From Perkinsus marinus ATCC 50983 (taxonomy: Eukaryota > Perkinsozoa > Perkinsida > Perkinsidae): 64,000 bases of DNA. The DNA is taken from NCBI RefSeq assembly GCF_000006405.1, contig NW_003202288.1, positions 314,989 through 378,988 on the forward strand, written 5' to 3'. The position numbers and the translations under genes are program-made. Of this stretch, positions 32,574-43,740 are shown one piece after another; positions within the stretch are counted from its first letter, which is position 1, and each line of letters begins with the position of its first letter. The notes under the pieces were generated by a model. That model saw nothing but the letters and a program-made list of their open reading frames with translations. It had not been told where the DNA came from and ran no database searches.

Positions 32574-35300
32574 ATGTCGTCTACTACTGCCATCCCCTCG
32601 ACTGCTCTCACTACCTTCCCTCCTACTGCTACTCTAGCTGCCACTACTAATACCGAATATGCTACCGAGAAGAATAATGAACATCATCAACATCAACGGA
32701 AGCACCACTTTGAAGGAGGTGGTCAGAGTTCGTCTGTGGATGGTAACCACCTGTCTGTTATCGGATGATAAGAAGCATGCCTCAGAAACCTCATCGATCT
32801 CGTCACCAGCATTGCCGGCCACCTCTAGTGGGCACATCCCCGTGCTGTTCCTACTGCCGGTGGACAACGTACGTAGGCTGATCGGCAAACAGGGAAGGAT
32901 AATAAAACAGGTGGGAGGTGTTCGAATGTGTTGGTGTGGTGGTTGTTGCTAATGTTGGTGTGTAGATACGACAAGCCTGGCCTGGAGCAAGCTTAGTTGT
33001 CCATGAGAGCGAGACTCCTACGGCCCTCCACGCTCAGAAGGAGAGGATAGTGGCTGTCAGGCCGACTGTGGCAGAGGATAACAACATCAATGCTGATACA
33101 AAACAGAGAAACTTGAATATGTGAGTTGATAGGTTGATAGATTGTATGATATGTATTGCTAGGTTGTTGGCGGGAGTCTGTCGCCGTCTGTGCCTTCCTG
33201 ACGATGATTTCGACTCCCAACGTGTGGAGAGTGAGGTCTTTCGAGTGGACCCCAAGGTGGCATCTTCCCCCTCACTGACCTTTGATGAGTCTTCCGTCAG
33301 GTATCTTCGGACTCCTGCTGCATTTGTCTGCTAATTCCAGGTGATGAGCATTTTCACTATGACTCGAGTTTTGACCGGACTTGTGCATCTCAGGGAGTAC
33401 TCTGCCCGGTATGATCGGTCACGAGGGCCAGACTGTGAGGAGTCTACAGAGCGATACGGGTTGTATCATTCAGTTCGTCACCGAGCCTGTTATTGGCATT
33501 CCCAACTTCAGAAGGTCAGTTGGCGAAGTGGCGAACGGATGGTATGAAATAATTAATATTTTAGATGCCGCATTACAGGATGCTGGCCGAACCTGGCCCG
33601 AGCAGTGATAGCGGTCGTTGAGAAATTGCAAGATTTGCAAGATAGAGGAAGGGCGGGGGTGTCCTTCCCGAGTGGATGGGATCCTCTGACCAACCCTGGA
33701 AGGATGGAAGATAATGACCTTGCCGCGAACTGTAAGTCGGTCCCGGGGATAGAACCTGGGTCGTTTGTAGTGCAGACGAGCAGCTTGTCCTGTTGATCTA
33801 TTAGCTCCTGCTTCAAGTCGTGGCATTGGCTTGTCATCCCTGGCCGTTATGGAGCCAACAAGATTCCTAGTTGATCCTCAAGAGGCTGGTTGGATCCTCG
33901 GCAAGTCTGGTAAGCCGCGTCTGCGGCCGCTTGTTCGACTCCCCCTCGCTGGGAGCCTCCCACAGGTCGAAAAATTAATCGTCTCCGTGATAAGTACACC
34001 CCTGACGTATCCATCAACGTCGATATGGTTACTCCAGAGTGGAGGGTAGTATAATAATCAACTCTAATCGATCACCAGGGCGCGCGCTTATTTCATGCCG
34101 GTATCTTCTAGGTGGTATCAGTCGGGTTAGCGGCACCTTTCTCTCGTTCGGCCTCTCTACGGAAAGCCCATGCCCTGCTGGATCTACTTGCCGATCTCGA
34201 AAGGTAGGTCTTTGGTTAACATGTTGGTGCCGAGCGGTTCCAGTTGGTCGTATCCTTTCATCTGACTAGGTTTCATGTTAGGTATCCACCGTTGACGGCG
34301 ATGGGTCGTCAGACTTCTGTCGCCGCTGTGAACGCGCCCGAGCCGAACTTCTTCCTGCGTCATACGGGCGGGTCTAAGATGAAATTACTCATCCCCCCGG
34401 AGCTCTTTGGGGCGGTGATGGGCCGAGGTGGAGAGAGGATGCGCAGGCTCACTAGGGCTACAGGAGCTGCCATTCAGAAGTAGCGTTACTGGGATTGGAA
34501 CCTGTGCAGAGTTTGTACGTATGGCTTGTCAGGATTAGACCATCGGACTCCCCTCTTTCCACTGGAGATACGCTGACGGAGTCGGCCATTCGAAGAACTC
34601 TGAGCTCTCATCGTCTGATCGAAATTTCGGGCAATGCTAAGCAGAAGGCTGGTGAGTCGATCGCGATGACTCACGGCTGATTAGTATTGATCGACTTCGA
34701 TAAAAATGCCCTCGCCAGGAATTGAACCCGCGACCTATTGAAGGTTGATAGACTTGTGTATTTGATCAGATGCTATCCTTAGAGTAGTGCAGATAATGGA
34801 CCGTAAAGCCTTGGATATCGCTGGTATACCGGATGACGACCGTACTAGTTATTATTACTGTCTCGATAGGGCATCTTTTAGTATCAGGTGATTCATCGTC
34901 TGGTAGTAGTCCTTCGGTCGGCTCCCCTCGTTCCCCCTCCATCAACCCTCGTCGTGGTGGTGATGGTGATACTTCGAATGCTGTCACCGAGAGGCTGAGT
35001 GAGTGCACAACTACCACGTTGGAGTCCTACGTTTAATTTTGTTGTTAGGTGCTTTCGAGAGGAGTGTACGAGAAGCTCAGTCAATGCCGCAGCTTATCAA
35101 CACCTATGTCACTATGACGGTAAGGCCGACAGCTTTCCTACCGAGCGACCCGGGTTCGAATCCTGCACACGGTATTTGTGCCTTTTGTTTAGATCGTCCT
35201 TCCCTCTCTACCCCAAGCTCAGCTACTCCTGGCCGAAGCTGGTGGGATACTATCGCAAACCGGATGCCGAATAACCGTGGGCGGCTTCGTCCCGGAGTAG
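32574..35300 (+). CDS. Four-KH-domain RNA-binding protein
   Basis: From the ATG at 32574, a Ser/Thr/His-rich leader is followed by four KH cores with intact GxxG loops. KH1 is VDNVRRLIGKQGRIIKQIR, KH2 is MIGHEGQTVRSLQSDTGCII, KH3 is DPQEAGWILGKSG spliced to RKINRLRDKYTPDVSIN, and KH4 is LIPPELFGAVMGRGGERMRR. After KH4, IRRTLSSHRLIEISGNAKQ and DAILRVVQIMDRKALDIAG may complete that domain. A Ser/Pro linker and a last segment (AGGILSQTGCRITVGGFVPE, stop 35298-35300) could be part of a fifth KH. Single-stranded RNA or DNA binding is expected, of the PCBP/FUBP type. About twelve introns are present, of which at least four (33732-33775, 34480-34532, 34652-34769, 35120-35192) are tRNA-like. Confidence 0.82.
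33732..33775 (+). repeat. tRNA-like intron 1 in the KH gene
   Basis: It starts gtaag and holds GGTCCCGGGGATAGAACCTG, an antisense T arm with one change in the loop (ATAGAAC for ATTCGAA). The acceptor may be at 33770 or 33775. The reading frame does not decide. Confidence 0.6.
34480..34532 (+). repeat. tRNA-like intron 2 in the KH gene
   Basis: A 53-nt intron directly after the fourth GxxG domain. It holds TTACTGGGATTGGAACCTGT, an antisense T-arm relic with a drifted loop. The reading frame continues as QKIRPSDSPLSTG across it. Confidence 0.72.
34652..34769 (+). repeat. tRNA-like intron 3 in the KH gene
   Basis: A 118-nt intron between KQKA and DAILRVV. Its 3' half holds GCCCTCGCCAGGAATTGAAC and CCGCGACC, an antisense acceptor/T-arm/variable-loop order. 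The 5' part is unrelated and partly self-complementary (GAGTCGATCGCGATGACTC). Confidence 0.72.
35120..35192 (+). repeat. tRNA-like intron 4 in the KH gene, sense
   Basis: A 73-nt intron between the codons YVTMT and IVLPSLPQAQ. It holds GCGACCCGGGTTCGAATCCT, a perfect B box on the coding strand, preceded by an anticodon-arm-like CCGACAGCTTTCCTACCG. Confidence 0.82.
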
Positions 35301-35945
35301 GTCGTCTCCTTCCCTCGCTGCTCCTCCTCCTCCTCCTCCTCACACTTTACTCTTCGTCTCAGTATTTCTCTCCACCCCAACGATTCGCCGAATGGGAGGA
35401 GCGCCTTTGACCTGCCAACATCATCATCGCCGTTATCATCATCGACACGTGGTGGCGTCCTCGCCTGGTTGACCGGCACGCCTCTCCAGAACACCCACGC
35501 CTTCTTCCTTATCCAGCAGTATGTTGCGGCTACTCGGATGCTACATCAAAGGCCGTCGCCACCCTCTTATTACACCCATTAGGAACATCAATGGTATGTC
35601 GCCCTCCTCCTCCTACTCGCTGAAGTATCGATGTCGTATGAAGTTAATAGTTGTTTAAGGACTAGTAGTAGAAGCGGCAGTAGCGATAGTGGCAGCAAGC
35701 CGCTACAGCCACCACTGCTTCAACAGTCCTGCGTAGAACCTTTTATATTCGTCTTAATAAAACGTCCAAGAATGATGTCGGCGAATTGAAGTATCATCAT
35801 CATCATAATGATCGTAATTTCGAAGTCTTTATATATCTACTGATGATGATAAGGTTGTAGTCGCAGTAACAGGAACCGTACCATAACTTGACTCGTGTTG
35901 TCAATGTATGTTTGTGGGTCTGCGGACGCCCATTTCGTTGCTATA

Positions 35946-36833
35946 ATGGGTGAAGAAGGAGCTGCCGCCTCGTCGCCGTACGCGCTTATCACTGAGGAAG
36001 GGGAGAATAGAGAGAGTGCGATCGGCTACACTGGCAAGGTCAGCTCCACGTCAGTGTACCTCCACGACGTTTATTGTTATATGCAGGCGACAGCAAAGTA
36101 TTCTAACGGTGATGTTTATGAAGGCTATTTCGATGACGGCAAGAAGGCTGGTGATGGTGTTTACACTCATGGAAATGGCGACGTTTACGAGGGGAGGTGA
36201 GAGGCTTGGACCAGCTCCTGCTAGGATAAAAGCGCAGTTACAAGGAGGGGAAACGGCATGGTGTGGGGAGGTATACGATGGGGGACGCCGGCGGCGGTTA
36301 CTACCACGGGTGAGATGCGCCTTGTGGAGGCTTCGGGTGGATCGTCTTGTAGGTCTTTCGCGAAAGGCTTGTATGATGGCAAGGGGACGATGATGTACTC
36401 GGCGAGCGGTGATGTTTATAGTGGCGAGTGGAAGGAAGGGCTTCGACATGGTCTTGGCACCTACGTCTACCGGAAAGGACAGGTGGGGTTGGCCTTGGTG
36501 GTGGTGATGATGATTGTGATGGTGGGTAAGTAGGCATCGGTGAGTGGAAGGTGGGAAGACGATAGACTCGTTGAAGGGGAGTGGAGGCTATCACCCGATC
36601 ACAACAGTCCGGTCTATGAAGGGAAATTTGATCCTAAGTGGGTTACCGCAGCATCCACATCTATACGGGTCGACTCTGTAAGGTTCGGTCAGCCCATAGG
36701 GGATGGGGTATGGAAGCTGCCCTGTGGACAGGAGATCGCTGGAAGGTGGGGAGGAGGAGGAATGGCTGGTCGTTTGCCGAGAAGCTTCTTGAAGGTACAT
36801 CCAAAGCCACACGCCATCGGATATCACAGATGA
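35946..36833 (+). CDS. MORN-repeat protein, radial spoke head RSPH1-like
   Basis: From the ATG at 35946 an acidic leader is followed by a run of MORN repeats. They include YSNGDVYEGYFDDGKKAGDG, VYTHGNGDVYEG, KEGKRHGVGRY-type residues, and YSASGDVYSGEWKEGLRHGL. GTYVYRKGQ, then SGRWEDDRLVEGEWRL and PIGDGVWKLPCGQEIAGRW follow. The order (an array of MORN units, then an N-P-x-G-x-G-K/V-W...CxQ module) matches radial spoke head protein 1 of motile axonemes. This implies a 9+2 flagellum in the life cycle. Short introns split the array, and the last intron boundaries are uncertain. Confidence 0.72.
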
Positions 36834-36986
36834 GGTCATCACTACCATACAGTGGGCATCATCGAATGCTGCATGATAGTGTTGTTATTGATTGTCGCGG
36901 CCGTACGTTTTTGTTTCATTAGTGGGAGGTCACTACTGGCCGAGGAGGGGCACACCTTTTTAATTTCAAACTTAGCCATCGGCTCA

Positions 36987-37060
36987 GGCCCAAGTTGGGC
37001 CTTTCAAGATCCTCCCGCATTGGGTTGGGCCGCCCAACCCAATGCGGGAGGATCTTGAAA
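36987..37060. repeat. 59-nt perfect palindrome with a smaller one beside it
   Basis: 37002-37060 is a perfect inverted repeat: 29-nt arms (starting TTTCAAGATCCTCCCGCATT) around a single central base. It overlaps by two bases the 17-nt palindrome AGGCCCAAGTTGGGCCT at 36987-37003. It lies between the convergent RSPH1-like and chitin synthase genes. Confidence 0.9.
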
Positions 37061-37898
37061 CCGTCCACCCCGGTTGAAAGAGCCGCTGCTATTTACGACT
37101 TGGTTGAACCTCTTCTCGTGATAGTCACGTACCCATCAGCCAGAACGAATATCTCATATACCCCAGCGTACACTATAAAGGACGAATTTCCAACTCTCTA
37201 AAACCATCTCTGGTTTAACTTTTCTGACCCCATTACGACCGATTCGCCGAGAGGCCAATACCCTTTCATGATCGTCGGGGGCTTAATTACAACATGATAC
37301 TCCGTATGATGAAGTGTTGCTAAATATCATCGCAGACGTACAGAAGAGTTGTTCAAGTTACAAGAGACTTTCCGCCGTTTGTGTATATGAAGTGTCACAT
37401 CTTGTGTCACCACATTTTCTCATTTTCCTCTCAACCAAACGGTGATCATAAGTAGTACCACCAAATTTACGAGTATTTGTGATGATTAATATTCCTATCG
37501 GCATTTCACTACCAACTCGGCTATTAAATATCACCAACTGGAAACATCTCTCACCCGTCATACCCTGTCGGGGATATCAAATACCAAGATGATAATAATC
37601 AAAACGCATAGTAGACTCAATTTATAGATCATCCAATGCGGTATTAGACCGATACCTGTCTGGGCAACTGCAGGGTCGAACCCGATGGACGTGCGCCCTG
37701 ACAACAGAAGAGTTGAGGAAGGGCTTGGGTTGAAGCCACTAACTGTCGGCGGAGTCGGTGGCTGCTGCTTCTTCTTGGTCTTCTCCACCGCTCGAGACTT
37801 TCCTCTGCCACCACAAATGCATCGGAAACATTTACGAATATAATGACCAAAGAGGAACCTATCCAACAGTATCACGAATACAACAGAGAACCATCATC
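37061..37898. other. Convergent intergenic region
   Basis: The stretch lies downstream of both the RSPH1-like gene and chitin synthase. No supported exon chain is seen. Short ORFs on both strands look random. Confidence 0.45.
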
Positions 37899-40893
37899 CT
37901 ACCAGATGGCGCCGATAGTTTTGAAGCCGTTGAAGGCAACAACTATGCCGAGGACCACCAGAAGGAATGTATCAGCAGACACCCTCTGGGCACCTCCATC
38001 GAGGGTTGTGCCAGCCACAGCCTGAGCAATAGAAATGACGATGGAGTAATGGCAGTAATCAACCTACGAAAACTAATGCCAGATTGCAGAGAGCCCAGAA
38101 GAGGACCAGGTAGGTTCTGAACTCGTTACGTTGGGCTTGGACGTCCTTCTGGGAACCATCACTGCTGTCGAGGCCCTTGGTGCCTACCAAGGAGGATCCA
38201 CAGAATAGTAACATTGTAGAAGATGGCTCACCCCAGGAGAGGTCATGTGTGTTACAAAAGGCAAAGACTTGGAATATGTTAATATAAGTTGGAGCCATGA
38301 AAGTATACTGGAAATATGTGAGCAAAATATGGTGACCCTAACAAAGGCGATACCATAGTAGACTTATGGAAGGGGACTCCGATTCCTCACCTCGCAGTGT
38401 AGGAAGGCAACGAGGACGTAGCTGGCCACAGCTGCGATACCGATGGATGATAAAACTATGTCGTCCGAATCAACAACATTGTAGACCGCAAGAGCAAATG
38501 TAGCCATCATGAAAATACCAAAAATTAGCGAAATTAATACGTATCTGGGAGATCGATCAACAGAGTAGTAGTGAATTACAACCCTACAGAACTCTGAGGG
38601 AGCGACGAGGAGCATCGGGAGCTGTCCCCATGGCCAGGAGGAATATGCAGAACATGAGTAGGAGGTATCTATCCACGAGATAGACGAGTTAGAGCTGAGG
38701 AGATTACATAAACTTAATGACAACGAACACGATATCAGCGCCCTCGAAACGATGATCACCATCGTTGACGAGGAAGTCGTCCCAGAGTATTAGGAAGGTG
38801 AGGTAGAAGACCCCCACCAGGAACCACGTCATAACGGTGTTGAAAATGTAGTATCTGAAAAGAAGAGGGTGGATGAACGACTTTACCAGCGAGCGGCTAC
38901 ATTAGTTCAATCATCAATGCGAATTTACGCAGAATGTTGTGACGGGTGGTGAAAATCCTAAACTGGAATAGCCCTTGCCACAGAGAGAAAAGCTGCGCAA
39001 AGAAGGAGCCGTTGAGCCACCTTCGGCGTTGCTTAATCAATGCAGCACACGTATCGGGCACCTGAAAAAATTGGAATCTCCTCCTCCTCGAAGTCCCTCA
39101 TCTACGTCCGTAACAGCAACAGAGCTTTTCACATATCGCAACACGTTAGCGGCAGTTCTACTGCAGACGAGCTCGAGGGCGAGAATGCGGTCTTCGGCCA
39201 GGTACCTTCACGTGATGGAATCGATTTTCAGCAGGGGAGTTAACGTACATATTTCCTAGGAAGGGGTTGACGACACCTCCATGGGTGACGCTCTTGAAAT
39301 AGGGTACGATGGGACGTTTTGCAGAAGTCGGACCGAGCTCGGGAGGGGAGAGGGCTGACCACCGATACGCTGAGAAGGCACCGGGTAAAACCTGATGGAA
39401 AAACCGTAAAATGAGCGCAAAATCAATGACGACTTACACTGATGAACCCAAACGAAGACTCACAAGCCTTGTCGAAGCAGTTGCCGACTTTATACTCGAA
39501 GTTTTGCGAGGCTACATACCTAATTGAAGTTAGGAAGGCGAGGGAAAGGATGATTATAAACCACCAGTTGTAGAGAATGTTGACCGGATGCAGATTCCTA
39601 TCAACAGTTATTTCACCACAACAACCAGCGACATCATCGCTGGCGTCCATAGCATCGATTAATTTGAGAATAGCATTGGGATAGGGCCGAGTACCTGAAA
39701 GAACGGTCACGTTTCGGACCTATTTTGAATCTTTCGAGGTTGAACCTAAGATACTCACCAGCATCGAGACAGACACAATAGAGTTCTTCATGTTGTGTAT
39801 CTTTAACCCTTTCATTCATCGTCCTGTAGAAGTGATGAGCAAAGCCTTCGAAGAACCACAGATGCGTATCAAGTTTGCCAGCATTGAATTCTTTCAATGC
39901 AAACATCATCTGCAGAGGTGGATAGTTCTCATAGTGAATGACGTTCTCAAACAAGTGCACGTAAACAGCCTGGCCGTTGTCAACTGTGAACCGAGGATGG
40001 TCACGGGAGGCGTTCTTGTCGGGAATTCGATCGAAATTGTATCGATCGATCGGCTGTATTCGACCACAGATGTCCATCAGGCCCTCCTCACGATACATCT
40101 CTTCCAAGTCTAGGTACATACCCATACGCTGTAGAGCTTGCAAGTTGTTGTAAGCGCCGTTGATTCTGGTCCGACCGTCAGCGAGGAGGCATACGCATAT
40201 CTCCTCCCACTTGTATTGTGTCTCAGCGACGAACTTGCGGAGATTCTCGAGGACACCAACCAACGTTCCAGGGACACCACCAGTCTCCATGGCTTGCTCT
40301 TTGAAGGCCTCAGGACGATCGTTGTCGGGGTTCTGTTGGATGAAAGTCAGACCAGGTCGGCGAACATCATCGAGGCCACCACAGGGCTCTTGGTACATCG
40401 TAATCCCTGAAAGCAAACCCGTCCGAGGGGAAGAGGGGGAATAACTCACCGATAAAAACTTTAATTTTAGCATTGGGATCTTCGATGAATTTCAACTTGA
40501 AAGGCGCCGGTGGGGGCATTCCTTCGAAATATTCAGTGTAGAAGCCAGAGTCGAACATTTGATCAATGAACCTCGGAAAGGTCAGACCGCGTTCCTGAGA
40601 AAAGGCGCGATGAGGCGAGGTCATTGGAGTTGACCATTTACTGCATAGTTGATGTTCTTGTGGTAAACCAGCTCCTCTTGGGAGACCGTAATAGGGGTGT
40701 AACGAAGTTGGTTGTCATCGCGGTTCAAGTCGAAGCCTTGGATTTGCTGAGAAACGGATAATACCATAATGGCACGAATTGGGCCTGTTTTGAATCTTCT
40801 TACCAGTCGCCCAAGATACAACGGGTCTATGTTGATGTAGGAAGAGTAGCCACCATGCGAAGGGTGAATATGAGGATGAGAGCGACTGGCCAT
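37899..40893 (-). CDS. Chitin synthase (GT2 family)
   Basis: A membrane enzyme that polymerises UDP-GlcNAc into chitin. The ATG at 40893 gives a His/Pro-rich leader, then [20 protein letters not shown]. The catalytic region has [40 protein letters not shown], and [16 protein letters not shown] with the metal-binding Asp. It continues with [33 protein letters not shown], and [13 protein letters not shown] carrying the EDRxL motif. [20 protein letters not shown] follows with the QRRRW signature. Multiple hydrophobic segments then lead to the conserved tail [36 protein letters not shown], and the stop at 37899-37901. All hallmark motifs of an active chitin synthase are present. Introns include family-B ones at 39695-39758 and near 40776. 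Confidence 0.92.
39695..39758 (-). repeat. Family-B intron in chitin synthase
   Basis: A 64-nt intron between VCLDA and GTRPYP. It starts GTGAGTATCTTAGGTTCAAC and continues with CTCGAAAGATTCAAAATAGG, the fullest form of the family consensus, then a T-rich acceptor. The protein motif on both sides fixes the boundaries. Confidence 0.85.
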
Positions 40894-41538
40894 TATAGGA
40901 AACTTGACGTAATAACATTATAAAGTGATGGTGACAATACACTCGTTGATTACTGTAAACTTCTACCCGCACTCGTATAGAAGCTACTATAATCAGTAGA
41001 GGACCTCCCAGGCTCTGTTGAGCTCAAAGACTAACCTACTACTTATTCTGGCACCAGAAACACTACTACATACGTCGAGTTGAAGCACTGTTCCGACTTG
41101 CGCTGATCGGTCTCAAATTTGACCTAATTGCACGAAAATTTGTCGTGCAATTTACTCGGGAGATGCGAAGTTTTCATCATCGCCGTCGTTTATGTCCACT
41201 GCAATGGGGCCTCTGCGGCTCAAGCTGACCTTCTCGAGTAGTTCCTTCGATGCGGGGGGATATCAATCAATGATGATGGCGGTAATATCTTTAGGTTGAC
41301 CGTGGAAGATTCAAAATAGGCCCGATGAGTCGGGCATAAATCCTCAAAAATTTTCATTTTTCTATCGCGGTAAACGTCGTGTCCGCATCACTGTTTTATG
41401 ATGAGGTATTTTTTTATTTTATGAATATCTCGATGAGAATAAAAACTATAAATATACTCGTTTTTATGCGGGGAAATATTCATCTTTCCTCGCGTTGGGG
41501 TCCTCCCCAGGTAGTTACTTGCGTTTCAGGTGCCCCCG
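40894..41538. other. Intergenic region with family-B relic
   Basis: TATCTTTAGGTTGACC and GGAAGATTCAAAATAGGCCC lie at about 41288-41325, one complete family-B unit, perhaps within a 5' intron of the coilin-like gene. No other coding signal is seen. A leader exon of that gene may lie here. Confidence 0.4.
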
Positions 41539-42993
41539 ATGGTTCGCACCGTATCGGATCTACTACACCATCTACAGACGAGGCCATACCTCTTCAGTTT
41601 GAAGGAGCAATGCCACCAATGGTCAGTCTCTATCGATGGCTTTCGCCTTCCTAACGAGAGCGTCGTCCGTGAGGTACTACTCAGTCGAATGAGATTAGTA
41701 ACTTTTTCTTGTTGATGATAATTTCGAACCGGACCAGTCAGGGCAGACTCCATGAATTTTTTAATTGCTTTTCAAGATCGTCATGCAATGGACTTTCACA
41801 ACCCGTTTTACGTGAAGCGGCGTAAAACTCGATGAAAACGCGATATTCACACGATGCAGTAGTCGTGCTTTTTTTCATATCACTAGGGTGAAACTCCAGT
41901 ACATTTCCTATTGATCGCATACAGCATTCACGATGCATTTTCATGCACATATACGGACATTGTGCCCTCAGCCGCTCTATTTGGCACTTTTATGCCGTTT
42001 CGAAATATTATATTCAATGTCTTTCATTTCTTTATATTTTTTCTATCACCATCGGCGTTGTCAAGGAGTGTCGTGAGTTCTCTATGGTTTAGGTTTTACG
42101 AGATGACGAGTTGATCACCATCGAAGGGGTTCCCTCTGAGGATACCTGCTCGGTGGTCTACGCCCTTCCATCGTCCTTGGCAAGAGGCGAGTCTGCTGAA
42201 CGGCGCATCCGCCTTGACGATACCTCGAGCAGTAGTACACCTAAGAAGAGAACTCTAAGGGAGATAAGGAAGGGGACTCCTAAGCCTAGGGGTAGGGCAA
42301 CTAGTAGTAGCAGTAGCAGTGACGAGGAAGAGGAGGAGGAAAGTGGAGAGGACTCGAGTCACGACGATGAGGGTGAGGAAGAGGTAGTTGCGGTATCACC
42401 ACCGATGGAGGTGGAGGATGAGTCTTCGTCATCGTCATCATCATCGAGTTCGGATAGCGACACGTCGTCGTCCTCCTCGGATGATGAGAGCTCAGTTGAG
42501 TTGCCTCCCACACCGGAGCCGAAACGTAGGAAGGTGGAGTCGGCACAACCCCCAAAGGAGCAACAGGAGACTATTGGCAACAACAAGGTTAGATTCGTGG
42601 CCGCTAGGAAGGCACTTGTGGAGGACAAGGAGGAGGGTGTTTGGAGGTAATTGGAAGAGGAGGAGGAGGGGAGGCTGATGCTCACCCTCTGGGGTTACCG
42701 CAGGTTCGACGATTGGCATGTGAAAGTGGGAGAATTGAAAGCTGGTCAGTTCGTCAAGTTCCGCAGTTTGCAGGCGGACCCAGTGACGAGGAATAGCAAG
42801 TTGACGGATGAGGAGGTGCTGGGGATTGAACCCGGGTCGTCACTATGAAGGGCTGACAGTATTCCTATTCAGGTGTGGAAGGTGTTAGCGATGGATGAGG
42901 GAAAAGCAGTCCTCGTGGACAGCAAGGGGCGACATGATGTGAGACGGCATCTAGTTTTGGCTGGAACGTGTTTGAGGAATCTTCGCTGTGCGT
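41539..42993 (+). CDS. Coilin-like nuclear protein
   Basis: The N-terminal part (TVSDLLHHLQTRPYLFSLKE, then SIDGFRLPNESVVREVLRDD, ELITIEG) matches by eye the coilin self-association domain, with its dGf-LPp-ES-x-x-vlRDnDli pattern. A long Ser/Asp/Glu-rich stretch follows with a nuclear localisation motif (PEPKRRKVES). The C-terminal part (HVKVGELKAGQFVKFRSLQA, then VWKVLAMDEGKAVLVDSKGR) looks like the Tudor-like coilin C-domain. Coilin organises Cajal bodies and snRNP maturation. The tRNA-like intron 42816-42872 lies in the Tudor-like part. The end at 42993 assumes read-through of an apparent donor near 42979. An upstream exon is likely because an acceptor precedes the first ATG. Confidence 0.55.
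42816..42872 (+). repeat. tRNA-like intron in the coilin-like gene
   Basis: A 57-nt intron between LTDEE and VWKVLAM. It starts directly as GTGCTGGGGATTGAACCCGG, so the antisense T arm begins at the donor itself. It ends CCTATTCAG. Confidence 0.82.
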
Positions 42994-43026
42994 GATATCT
43001 TTTGGAAGGTCATCCCAGAGAAAGAT

Positions 43027-43652
43027 ATGTTCGGGCTCCTCGTTCACGAGCCGGTATCCGAAAACACTGGCGAAGGCGACGAGCAGAAGGGGCAGGAGAA
43101 TGGTAGGTTGCGGGGATCGAACCGGGGTGGATCGCGTGGTAGTCAGGTCAGCACGTCGCTTCACCGGCTGGCAAAAAGGGCCCTAGAATTTCGTCGTTGG
43201 CTTATGTTCCGCCGACGGTTTCTGACAAGTCGGCTTTGAAGAGGCAGAAGAAGAAGTTCGGGGCGATCAGACGACAAGTCGAATGGTGGCTAAACAAACC
43301 CAATTGGGATAAGGACGAGCACTTAAGGAGTTTGGTAAGCGTGCGCATGCGTGCAGGTTAATTGTGTCGAGCTGTCCCTCTAGGCCTATCCTGGAACGCA
43401 CTGGATACCGGTGCAAGAGCTGATGAAATTCGAGAGGCTTCGCGACCTCTCGGATGACCAGGCGGAGGTTGTTCATGTGCTGCGGACGGAGCGATGCGGG
43501 AAGCAAGGTGACGAAGGAGTGGTATGGACAGCAGGTAAATTATCGTCATCTCGGCAGATCCTAGATTGGAGGTGTCTCCTGATGGTTACTACGTCCGACA
43601 TAAATGCTGGACGGAGGCGGACACTGCTGGCGGACCGAAGAAAGCCGCGTGA
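43027..43652 (+). CDS. La-domain (LARP-type) protein
   Basis: After a short acidic leader (first in-frame ATG 43027), the frame reads QHVASPAGKKGPRISSLAYV and then a basic region. A La winged-helix motif follows: IRRQVEWWLNKPNWDKDEHL, RSL, AYPGTHWIPVQELMKFERLR, DLSDDQAEVVHVLRT and DPRLEVSPDGYYVRHK. The order and length fit the La module (QVEYYFS-x-x-N...FLR...GWVPI...R...LT-D...I..AL..S...EV..DG..VR). The aromatic ring residues of the usual YYFS are WW, and the N of S-x-x-N is kept. No RRM follows, so it is a LARP1-like rather than genuine La type. Stop 43650-43652. Three introns: 43103-43146 (tRNA-like), 43335-43383 (GCGCATGCGTGCA repeat) and 43507-43559. Confidence 0.68.
43103..43146 (+). 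repeat. tRNA-like intron in the La-domain gene
   Basis: A 44-nt intron, among the shortest. Between gtagg and gtcag it reads TTGCGGGGATCGAACCGGGG, an antisense T arm, plus about 15 nt. The frame ENG-QHVASPAG is kept across it. Confidence 0.82.
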
Positions 43653-43689
43653 TATGTGTGATTTTCAGTGTGGTTTTTTATTGTGTTAA

Positions 43690-43740
43690 AAGCGTCGGGT
43701 GTGGGTATCGAACCCGCGCGGTTCAGAATTGTCTAATTCA
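43690..43740 (-). repeat. tRNA-like 3' half just before the RING gene start codon
   Basis: On the minus strand it reads an anticodon-arm-like stretch, then CCGCGCGGGTTCGATACCCA and CACCCGACGC. On the plus strand it ends ATTCA directly before the ATG at 43741. It may be part of a 5' UTR intron or leader. Confidence 0.55.

Noticed and set aside
35819-35860. GAT/CAT microsatellite-like stretches as regulatory elements
   Set aside because: ATCATCATC and GATGATGAT words are scattered throughout the window, and no position is consistent relative to genes.
42301-42685. Minus-strand and alternative-frame ORFs over the acidic Ser-rich stretch
   Set aside because: They mirror a GAG/TCG-rich low-complexity coding stretch of the coilin-like gene.
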